IMG/VR virus record: IMGVR_UViG_3300009182_000216
Coordinates: 1 to 30,995 of that record
DNA length: 30,995 bases
From: a virus
Reading direction: 5' to 3' (one strand)
Program-made: the position numbers and the translations under genes
Notes under the pieces: model-generated
Seen by the model: the letters and a program-made list of their open reading frames with translations, nothing else
The model's database searches: none
Told to the model about the DNA's origin: nothing
In this document: positions 22,793 through 30,995 of the stretch, piece by piece
Layout: every line of letters starts with the position of its first letter
How positions within the stretch are numbered: the first letter of the stretch is position 1

Positions 22793-25700
22793 GAAACGTC
22801 GTGTAATATCGCTGCTGCCAGCTGTAAACCAGACTGACACGCTGACCAAGTTTTTCTCAGCTACGGTTGATCATCTGTTTCAGCCAGAAAGCGTGGAATT
22901 CCTCAGCGGCTACATAGGCAGCAAGCCTCCATATTACAATGCGAAAACTGATTTCTATGTGGGTGAACCTACCAAGAGCAGGCAGGATTATCAGCTACCT
23001 GTATCAGCTATCAGCGCCAACACCTATAGCGGCAAGGTCACTAACATCATGTTCTATCATGATTTCGTGAATAGCCTGCTGTTTCAAGGAGCTGTGACAG
23101 CTAACCAGACCAGATTGTTTGAGCAGGTATACTACAGTTGGTCGCCACCAATTGATCCTGACAAGCTGATCAATTTCACCAAATATTACTGGGTACCAGT
23201 TGGCCCTGCTCCGATCTTGTTGCTCAATCCAACAAACCTAAGACAGGATGCTGTGGGCAAACCTCACTACACCTATCAGGGTGCTTACCAACTTACGGGA
23301 ACTAGCGAGATCAAGGTTGGTAGTTTGGTATTCTCGACTGGTTTGGTAGTCACTCCCACTTCAGACGCCACAGGAAGCATCAATGGCACCGCATACATAA
23401 TCAACAATGTTGGTCGCAGTATACAGCTTCTAACCCTTGATGGATTTGTTGACCCAAACTGGGACACGCGAGGCTGGGATACTCAGGGCTGGGACGGTGA
23501 TGCTAGCATCTATGTCAAGGACTACACCACCATTGGTCGTGGGCCAAATCCCAGCAACCAATGGAGCATCAATAATCGCTGGTTCCATGAAGACGTGTTG
23601 TTGGTCAGCGGTACCGGAACATTCCCACCCTATCAGACCAGAGCTGCGCGACCAATCATCGAATTTGATTACGATCTACAGCTTTACAACAGCGGCAACA
23701 GAGGGCGTCCAAGCGTAACGCTGATTGCCAGTGACATCGCAGACGTGATGGGAACCATAGTTGGTCAGACCAGCTATACCATAAACGGTCTGGAACTCAG
23801 AGACGGATACACATTGCTGGTAACCGGTGATGCTGATCCATTGGTGAATAACAGAGTATACCAAGTTGGTGGTTTATCTACGTTGGGCGTGATAACGCTC
23901 ACGCAGGTTGGCGGAGCACCGGCTTATGGTGATGCTATATTGGTGAGATATGGAACTGTTGCTGCCACACAGACCATAAGCTACACTGCCCCTGTTCAAT
24001 ATTGGTACGATGGCACCGCATGGAAGAGGGCACAGCAGCGTGTGCCTTCTGTTGCTCCTTTGTTCAATCTCTATGATCAGTATGGCAATGCTCTAGATGA
24101 TCCTAGCGTCTATTCCAGCAGCACCTTTGCCGGTAACAGCATATTCACTTATGCCTTGGACCAGTATGCTGTGATTGATACAGAGCTAGGAATTCAGATC
24201 AAGCTAGATCAATTTGGTGATTATGTTTTCAACAACACATTGGTCACTGACACTTACACATATGTCAGCGATGGCAGCGTGGTAGCTATACCTGGTTTCG
24301 CCTACTATCGCAACAATGCTAGTGTTGCCCAATACAACAATGCTTGGTACAGATCTCCAGTGCCTAGCAGGCAGTATATAGTCAATGATTTCACGGTTAA
24401 TCTACCCACGGCTCAGTTCACCATAGACCAGGTTCCAGATCCGCATCCTGGTCCTCTGCCTAGCATTTATGTCTATCTGATCTACGGTGGTAGCAGCCAC
24501 CTGTTGGTCAACGATGTAGATTACACAGTATCAGCCAACGTGGTTACCCTCACGGTGCCTGCGCTATCAGGACAGCGAGTGCTGGTACGAAGCTGGAATG
24601 GCACAGCCGCTCCAATAAACACTGTTGGTTACTATGAGCTACCTCTGAATCTCACAGCTAACCCTGACAATGAACAGGTAGGCAACGTAGGCTATAGTCA
24701 ATTTCTGCAGCAGTTTAGCAGCATCATAGGTAACCAGCCAGGTTTAATTGGAAATGCACTTGGCAACAACAATTGGCGCGATACCAGCAAGATCCGAGGA
24801 CTTGGACTGAGCATACTGCAGCACAAAGCTCCTATGATCAAACCAATGATACTGAGCAGTGGTAATATCACTGTTGGTATCAATACCGTGATGAACCACA
24901 CCGAGCCAATGCAGGCCATGCAGTACGCTCAGAACCAATATGTGAGATTCTACAATCGCTTCATTCAGAGCCTGTATACGCTGAGCGCCAATGGCTTCAC
25001 TGCCAATCAACAGCCGAGCGAATGGGTTAGCGCTGCGCTGAGACAGATCAATCTAGGCAAGACACCTGCTAGCCCATGGGCTAACAGTGGACCAGATGGT
25101 CCAAAGGCAGGTTACACCTATCTACGCAGCACAGCTCCTACCTGGGTGCCACCAACTGGTACTAGATTAGGAATCACCAAGGCCTATATTCCTACTGTGT
25201 ACATACAGGGCCTAGACCTATGGATACAGTGCCACGATGGTGCACGATTTGTGATGGCCAAGGACGGCCTGCCCCTGGGCAGCATCAGCTATGGTTTAAC
25301 CAGCACCAGCGACCCACTGCTTCTCACTGATCCTGTAGCAGGCGCTTGGCTACAGTTTGAGCTTGACCTATTCAACAACATGCCTGATGCCTACAGCGAT
25401 TCGCAGGCTATCATGGCTTTTGATATCACAGCCTATACACCAGGTAGATGGCGACAGGGCAACTATACCCGCAGCGAATTCCTGCAGGTCACTTATCCTA
25501 TATTTGATCGCTGGGTGATAACCTATCAGGCAGATTATCGAGCTAACACCACTTATGACGTCAACGATCCATTCACTTGGAACTACAGCAATCTGCGCGA
25601 CAGCGACGGCGGGTTAGTCCCAGGCTACTGGCAGGGCATCTATCGTTGGTACTATGACACCGATCGGCCTCATCTAGCACCCTGGGAAATGCTGGGATTC

Positions 25701-28700
25701 AGCCAGCAACCACCTTGGTGGACAGAAGAATACGGTCCAGCACCCTATACGCGCGGCAACACCTACATGTGGAGCGACCTAGCTGCTGGTCGTATCAGGC
25801 AAGGACCACGTGCTGGCATATATCTGCCAGGAGTGCGTCCCGGACTGCTATCCTGTATCCCGGTAGACGCACAGGGCAAGCTGCTGCCTCCCACAGAAGC
25901 TGGCTGCGTGGTTGGACTTCCCAGCGTTGCCCAGGCCGCGGCACCATGGGTATATGGTGATGGGTCGCCAGTTGAAAGCGTGTGGATCTACAGCAACGAA
26001 TACACGTTTGTGACTGCTCAGTACAGCTATCTCATGAAGCCAGCTCAATTCATAGAATACAACTGGGACACGCTGCGACAGCAGACTGTTTTTGCTGACC
26101 AACCAACTGCCCAGACGATCTACATAGACACTGATAATCGCAGGCCCAACAATCAGCTGTATGTGCATCGCGAGAATCCCAGTGCCATAGGCGGCAACCT
26201 CAACATTCCAAACGAAAGCACTCTAAGCTATTATGGTAGCGGAGGCGTCCAGCATTGGATCACTGAGTATATCGTTGGGCAGAATCTCAACGTCACTCAG
26301 TATTTTGGTAGCATAGTCAGAGGTACGGTAGCGCAACTGGCCCATCAAGCTGGTGGTTTCGTGACCAGCAACCTTTATCTCACAGTAGATAGCTTTGGTC
26401 AGATAGGCTATACCAGCCAGATCATACCAAGCGAAAATGTTAAGACCTATCTCTACAAGAGCGCTAGCATCAGAGAGAGCTACTATTCTGGCGTGATCCT
26501 AACGCAGGTCAAGGATGGATGGCGTGTGGTTGGGTATGATGCTATAGATCAGTTCTTTACCATCATACCAAGCAACAAGTATGGATCCAAGACAACCATC
26601 GTGGTTGGCAATGACAGGGTCTATTGGTACAAGGTTGGCGTCACGGCAGCGCAGCAGATATCATATGGAACTGTGTTCAACACCAAACAAGAAGTTTTTG
26701 ACTTCTTGATAAGCCTTCAGCGCTACCAAGAGTTCCAGGGTTTCATGTTTGATCAGTACAACAGCGATGGCAACACCACGCTGGATTGGCTGCAGGCAGG
26801 CAGAGAATTCTTGCTATGGAGCCAAGGCAACTGGGCAAATGGCAACTTCATAGCACTGAGCCCTCTGGCTATACAAGTCAAATACGTGCAGCCTTTTGGC
26901 ACGGTACAGTTCGTGAATGGTGTGGTGGGCGGCACGTACCCCGTGATAGACAAGCTTGGTCAGAGGATAGATGGCCAAAATCTCGAGGTTTTGCGCTATG
27001 ATGATACCATAACCATTACAGCCACGGGTATGCAGAACATATATGGCATGCGGCTGTTCGCAAATACATTGGAAAGTGTGCTGGTCTTAGACAATCGCAC
27101 CAGCTTTGACGACACTGTATATGATCCTCTTTACAATCTCTATCAACCAAGGCTTCGGCTCTATGCCTACAGGACCAACGACTGGGACGGCAGGGTTGAC
27201 GCACCAGGGTTCTTCTTGTACCAAGCTGGTGCTGATAACCAATGGACTTTGGTGACTAACTTTGAAAAGACTGCCAATGATTTCACCAAGTACTTCAACA
27301 TTGACCAGCCAAAGAATCACGAGACCATAGATCCCGTGACCGGCAATGCTGTGATAGTGAGCACAGAGCTGGCTGCTGTGGATAACCAAGTGATATCGGA
27401 TCTCAGCAAGCATCAGATAGGCTATCAGCACAGGCCATATCTGGCCAATCTGTTGCTGGAAGAAAGCACAGAATTCCAGTTCTATCAAGGTTTCATCAAG
27501 CAGAAAGGCACGCTGAAAGCCTTTGATGCCATCCTCAGAAACCAAGCCATAGTTCCTCCGGGTAGCCACTACGATTACTACGAAGAATATGCCCTACGTA
27601 CCAGCAGGTTTGGTAGCACAGCTATCAACACAGGCATAGATTTCATAGTGCCACAGAACCAGTACATCAATGACCCGCAACAGATACAGGTGTTTGGTCT
27701 TCAAAACAATGATCGCGAGTATAACGGCATAATCACTCTGATACCTCACGATCCATTGATACTGGTACCGCCGATCAGCTACAGCAGCGAGAATGATCCA
27801 CTGTTTCCGCTGCGCACTACTACTGTGCCGAATTACACCACCGACCTACCTACAGCTGGCTATGTGCTAATAGGAGAGACCACGTTTACGGCTGCCAATA
27901 CTGCCGTGCTTAGCACGTTCTGGGAGACCCAGAACATCGCAGGTAATCCAATAGTGAATGGCGACACTGTTTGGCAGTTCATAGACAATAAGCAGACTTG
28001 GAACGTTTGGAAATTCAGCACTGCCAATGTAAACATAGTAAACACCACTCCTAGCATAGTAACAGGCCAACCCACAGTTATCAACTGCAGCGGTAACGTT
28101 GGGCTCAAGACTGGCGATCTCGTGGTTCTTGATGGCATCAGCAACGTTACTGCGCTACAGGGATCGTTCTATGTTGGTAATATCGTGGGCGACGGTCGCA
28201 GCTTCACGGTACCTGTGAACACCTTCACCGTCGGCGCAGGCGGTAACATCACTGCTTATAAGAGCACTAGATTTTCAACCACGCAGCAGCGGAACCGATA
28301 TCCACCGCTGAATGGTTGGCAACCAGGTGACATCAGCTATGTTGATGTGACCGACTATGGTATCAACGGTTGGACGGTGTATCAGTATCTAAACAACAGT
28401 TGGATAGCAATACGTGCTGAAACCTATGACGTTGATGCTAGCCTCATGCTACAGGCTAAACTGTACAGCGAGAGCCAGGGCACGGTATACACCTATCCAG
28501 AATACTATGATCCAGCCAAGGGATTCATACCAAGTGAAGCTCGAAAGAATCTGGATCGCATCAGCATGTATGACCCGGCCAGCTATAACACTGGTAACGT
28601 GGACATCATTAATCTAGATCCAATGCGAGCCTGGGGTCCAGAACACATCGGTGAAACATGGTGGAATCTCAGCAGCGTTCGTTACTTAGATTATGAGATC

Positions 28701-30995
28701 AGCAGCAATGCCTATCGTTGGCAGAACTGGGGCAAGATAGCACCTGGAACCAGCGTGGATGTTTATGAATGGGTACAGAGTCCTGTGTCTCCAGACATGT
28801 GGGCATCCTACGTGGCCAACCAGCAGGATTTCACGCAGTTTGGCATCAACTATACGCCCACAGGCACGGTATACAACAGCAGCGATCCTGCCTATACGCA
28901 GGTCACTGCTTATAATGCCAACGGCGTGTCGCAGTCGCTGTATTATTTCTGGGTAGCTGGTGCTATAACCCTGCCGTTGCCTGCCGGACGTAGCGTGACC
29001 ACCGTTCAGATCAGCAAGCTGTTGACCAATCCTAATGCCTATGGCCTACCTTGGTACGCAGCAATAGACGCACGTACCATCGTAGTCAGCGGCATTGGGC
29101 GTTATCTCAGCGGCACGGACACTGTGCTGAGCTTGCTCTACACGCATAAAACGAACCAACAGATAGATTACAAGCAGTATGATCTAGTACGAGCCAAAGA
29201 TCCAGACAGCATACCAGAAGACTTCTTCTGGCTCAAGCTCAAGGACAGCCTCACTGGCAAGGATGGTCAAGACGAGAACGTTCCTGATCCCTATCTCAGC
29301 GACATCATGCGTAACGGTACTTTGATAAGGCCGCGCCAGAGTTGGTTCAAATACCGTGTCATTGCTGCTGAGACATATGTTGCCGAAGCAAATAAGCTGC
29401 TTGGTACCATACTGCTAGTGCCAGACATCAATCGCGGTAGTTGGGTCAATTACTTCTATCGGGTACAACCGCCGCCCAGTTCTGACTATAACGTGGGCAC
29501 CCTAAGCAGCATGTATGCCCTGGGAGGCACCATACCATCTGGTAGCACCATAACAGTGCTGGCTGGTCCAGATACACAGAACCTATGGAAGCAGTACCAG
29601 TATCAGTTCAATGACGGCAAGTATCTCTATACCGAGTTGGCTGTTCAGGCCTATAATACGCCAAATTATTGGTATTATGTGGATTGGTATCTGCCAAACA
29701 GCGGAGTGACCAGCACAACGGTGGTCAATTATACCGTGCCAACTGATGCTGATCGCACAGCCTATCAAGGTGTCAACGGGCTATTGATCAAGGTGCTCAA
29801 TCGAGGCGATGGTTATTGGGCAATCTACGAATGGATTGGCACTGCTGCCACAGGCAGCTGGGTCACTGTGGGTTATCAGAATGGCACCATACAGATCAGT
29901 ACCGGAGTCTATGATGGTAGCATCAACACCATGCTGTTTGGTACCACACCGTTTGACAGCACAGGATTTGACATATTCCCGCATGTGGAATTTGGCAACA
30001 TCATAGATGGTCTGCGCTACGCCATATTCAATAACCCAAATCCCGCAGTTCCCGGTGAGAGCGTTTATCTAAACCAGCTGTTCTTTGCCATGATCGATTA
30101 TGTTTTGGTTGAGCAAGGTTTTGTTGATTGGCTGTTCAAGACCAGCTTCATCTATCTCAGAGGTTTCAACATACCTCTGACAACCAGCCAGTTGTATCAG
30201 CCTGATTATGGTGAGGCGCTGCTGAGCTATCTCAATGAAGTCAAGCCGTACCATGCCAAGATCAGGCAGTTCGTGAACAGTCGCTCATGGACTGACAATG
30301 CGCTGATCAGCACCACTGACTTTGACAACCCAAGCAATGCTAGCGTGACTACCAACATCGCTTACAGCAGTGCTGCATGGGAACAGAATTATCTTACCAA
30401 TCCTGAGCTGATCAGGACCCTGAAGATAAAGATGCTGTTTGATAGAGTGTCGTCTGTGGCCAGAGGCTGGGACCGAACAAGTTGGTCAAGCTATGGCTGG
30501 GATGCTACCAGCGTGCCAAGCCAAGGCGCATTCCACAGGATACAAACATATTACGCTCCAACTGCTGACATGATACGCAAGGATGATCCTGCGCTGATAC
30601 CAGGAGCTGATTTCCGTGGCATCATAATGGATGCTCTTGGCTTTACCTTCGCACCAGGATGGCAGCTTACACCCTGGGACAGCCCAACTGGCTGGGATGC
30701 CGGCGAGGATGCGTTCACTGCCTATCACGATATATTGGTGCAGGGCGGTATCGCACCAGAATACGACAAGTATTTTGGCACTGGTAACAGGAAGGTTTTC
30801 ACCCTGAGCCGCATACCTCAGGATCCTGCACATGTGGTGGTATGGGCTGACAGCATGCTGGCGCAATACGGGGTTGATTGGGTAATACCAAATAGCGTCA
30901 GTGGCCTCCAGCTAGTGTCAGCTGGACAGGATTACCAGATCGGAGATCAGCTGTATTTGGAATTCTCACCCGTGGTTGCTCCCACGAACATAACC
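22785..30995 (+). CDS. 7: Giant baseplate wedge/structural protein, gp7-like (incomplete, at least 2737 aa)
   Basis: From the ATG at 22785, which overlaps the gp6 end by 8 bp and is preceded by GGGGAT, the frame stays open to the right edge: 2737 codons without stop. The N-terminus has ISLLPAVNQTDTLTKFF, ATVDHLFQPESVEFLSGYIG and a KPPYYN segment, characteristic of large structural proteins downstream of gp6 in aquatic T4-likes. T4 gp7, the wedge initiator, is 1032 residues. The body is beta-rich, with Trp/Tyr-rich motifs (GWDTRGWDTQGWD at about 229-241, more GWD near 2561). A segment at about 1755-1810 (INCSGNVGLKTGDLVVLDG) resembles the FCCH-like beta domain used in phage tail proteins. LNEVKPYHAKIRQF occurs near 2482. 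gp7 identity rests on position and the N-terminus. A fused or adhesin-like function is possible. Confidence 0.85.
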   Translation, partial: MVEKRRVISLLPAVNQTDTLTKFFSATVDHLFQPESVEFLSGYIGSKPPYYNAKTDFYVGEPTKSRQDYQLPVSAISANTYSGKVTNIMFYHDFVNSLLFQGAVTANQTRLFEQVYYSWSPPIDPDKLINFTKYYWVPVGPAPILLLNPTNLRQDAVGKPHYTYQGAYQLTGTSEIKVGSLVFSTGLVVTPTSDATGSINGTAYIINNVGRSIQLLTLDGFVDPNWDTRGWDTQGWDGDASIYVKDYTTIGRGPNPSNQWSINNRWFHEDVLLVSGTGTFPPYQTRAARPIIEFDYDLQLYNSGNRGRPSVTLIASDIADVMGTIVGQTSYTINGLELRDGYTLLVTGDADPLVNNRVYQVGGLSTLGVITLTQVGGAPAYGDAILVRYGTVAATQTISYTAPVQYWYDGTAWKRAQQRVPSVAPLFNLYDQYGNALDDPSVYSSSTFAGNSIFTYALDQYAVIDTELGIQIKLDQFGDYVFNNTLVTDTYTYVSDGSVVAIPGFAYYRNNASVAQYNNAWYRSPVPSRQYIVNDFTVNLPTAQFTIDQVPDPHPGPLPSIYVYLIYGGSSHLLVNDVDYTVSANVVTLTVPALSGQRVLVRSWNGTAAPINTVGYYELPLNLTANPDNEQVGNVGYSQFLQQFSSIIGNQPGLIGNALGNNNWRDTSKIRGLGLSILQHKAPMIKPMILSSGNITVGINTVMNHTEPMQAMQYAQNQYVRFYNRFIQSLYTLSANGFTANQQPSEWVSAALRQINLGKTPASPWANSGPDGPKAGYTYLRSTAPTWVPPTGTRLGITKAYIPTVYIQGLDLWIQCHDGARFVMAKDGLPLGSISYGLTSTSDPLLLTDPVAGAWLQFELDLFNNMPDAYSDSQAIMAFDITAYTPGRWRQGNYTRSEFLQVTYPIFDRWVITYQADYRANTTYDVNDPFTWNYSNLRDSDGGLVPGYWQGIYRWYYDTDRPHLAPWEMLGFSQQPPWWTEEYGPAPYTRGNTYMWSDLAAGRIRQGPRAGIYLPGVRPGLLSCIPVDAQGKLLPPTEAGCVVGLPSVAQAAAPWVYGDGSPVESVWIYSNEYTFVTAQYSYLMKPAQFIEYNWDTLRQQTVFADQPTAQTIYIDTDNRRPNNQLYVHRENPSAIGGNLNIPNESTLSYYGSGGVQHWITEYIVGQNLNVTQYFGSIVRGTVAQLAHQAGGFVTSNLYLTVDSFGQIGYTSQIIPSENVKTYLYKSASIRESYYSGVILTQVKDGWRVVGYDAIDQFFTIIPSNKYGSKTTIVVGNDRVYWYKVGVTAAQQISYGTVFNTKQEVFDFLISLQRYQEFQGFMFDQYNSDGNTTLDWLQAGREFLLWSQGNWANGNFIALSPLAIQVKYVQPFGTVQFVNGVVGGTYPVIDKLGQRIDGQNLEVLRYDDTITITATGMQNIYGMRLFANTLESVLVLDNRTSFDDTVYDPLYNLYQPRLRLYAYRTNDWDGRVDAPGFFLYQAGADNQWTLVTNFEKTANDFTKYFNIDQPKNHETIDPVTGNAVIVSTELAAVDNQVISDLSKHQIGYQHRPYLANLLLEESTEFQFYQGFIKQKGTLKAFDAILRNQAIVPPGSHYDYYEEYALRTSRFGSTAINTGIDFIVPQNQYINDPQQIQVFGLQNNDREYNGIITLIPHDPLILVPPISYSSENDPLFPLRTTTVPNYTTDLPTAGYVLIGETTFTAANTAVLSTFWETQNIAGNPIVNGDTVWQFIDNKQTWNVWKFSTANVNIVNTTPSIVTGQPTVINCSGNVGLKTGDLVVLDGISNVTALQGSFYVGNIVGDGRSFTVPVNTFTVGAGGNITAYKSTRFSTTQQRNRYPPLNGWQPGDISYVDVTDYGINGWTVYQYLNNSWIAIRAETYDVDASLMLQAKLYSESQGTVYTYPEYYDPAKGFIPSEARKNLDRISMYDPASYNTGNVDIINLDPMRAWGPEHIGETWWNLSSVRYLDYEISSNAYRWQNWGKIAPGTSVDVYEWVQSPVSPDMWASYVANQQDFTQFGINYTPTGTVYNSSDPAYTQVTAYNANGVSQSLYYFWVAGAITLPLPAGRSVTTVQISKLLTNPNAYGLPWYAAIDARTIVVSGIGRYLSGTDTVLSLLYTHKTNQQIDYKQYDLVRAKDPDSIPEDFFWLKLKDSLTGKDGQDENVPDPYLSDIMRNGTLIRPRQSWFKYRVIAAETYVAEANKLLGTILLVPDINRGSWVNYFYRVQPPPSSDYNVGTLSSMYALGGTIPSGSTITVLAGPDTQNLWKQYQYQFNDGKYLYTELAVQAYNTPNYWYYVDWYLPNSGVTSTTVVNYTVPTDADRTAYQGVNGLLIKVLNRGDGYWAIYEWIGTAATGSWVTVGYQNGTIQISTGVYDGSINTMLFGTTPFDSTGFDIFPHVEFGNIIDGLRYAIFNNPNPAVPGESVYLNQLFFAMIDYVLVEQGFVDWLFKTSFIYLRGFNIPLTTSQLYQPDYGEALLSYLNEVKPYHAKIRQFVNSRSWTDNALISTTDFDNPSNASVTTNIAYSSAAWEQNYLTNPELIRTLKIKMLFDRVSSVARGWDRTSWSSYGWDATSVPSQGAFHRIQTYYAPTADMIRKDDPALIPGADFRGIIMDALGFTFAPGWQLTPWDSPTGWDAGEDAFTAYHDILVQGGIAPEYDKYFGTGNRKVFTLSRIPQDPAHVVVWADSMLAQYGVDWVIPNSVSGLQLVSAGQDYQIGDQLYLEFSPVVAPTNIT

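Noticed and set aside
1-30995. CRISPR arrays, insertion sequences, integrase or attachment sites
   Set aside because: No spaced direct repeats, transposase or integrase motifs, or tRNA-end duplications were seen.

Overview
The window is part of the genome of a T4-like contractile-tailed phage (Straboviridae/Kyanoviridae-like superfamily). Recognisable T4 core proteins are the portal gp20, recombination nuclease subunits gp46/gp47, late sigma factor gp55, and baseplate proteins gp26, gp53, gp5, gp25, gp6 and probably gp48 and gp7. The closest flavour is that of aquatic T4-likes (cyanophage or pelagiphage type). Signs of this are the gp55 form with the long N-terminal extension, the fibre-type GQLWYDT/YYNG motif and the very large baseplate proteins. 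No photosynthesis or other host-type metabolic gene and no tRNA is present, so the host cannot be named. Base composition is roughly balanced, and ATA (Ile) and AGC (Ser) codons are frequent.

Layout. (1) 1-5791, leftward late genes: a fibre-like protein cut by the window edge, a 71-aa protein, portal gp20 and a 1086-aa tape-measure-like protein. T4-type late promoters (TATAAATA or CATAAATA) lie upstream of three of these. (2) 5893-6965, a short rightward unit: gp26-like baseplate hub protein and a coupled 70-aa protein, followed by a stem-loop and T-rich tract. (3) 6966-7468, about 500 bp with no convincing gene between convergent units but many perfect inverted repeats; this is the best candidate here for something undescribed. 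(4) 7469-12069, a leftward operon: gp55, gp47, gp46, a PD-(D/E)XK nuclease and a basic 118-aa protein, mostly overlapping or tightly spaced. (5) 12214 to the right edge, a rightward late baseplate cluster: gp48-like, gp53, a large 870-aa hub-type protein, gp5 with a C-terminal lysozyme, gp25, gp6, and a giant gp7-like ORF still open after 2737 codons.

How it fits together. gp55 should direct late transcription from the TATAAATA-like sites found here. gp46/47 process DNA ends for recombination-dependent replication, with the neighbouring nuclease a possible junction resolvase. The remaining genes build the portal, tail ruler and baseplate. Both divergent junctions (5792-5892 and 12070-12213) carry late-promoter-like motifs on both strands facing each other. 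gp5 is unusual: its lysozyme is at the C-terminus, and it has an inserted domain resembling an SGNH hydrolase whose nucleophile serine appears to be lost.
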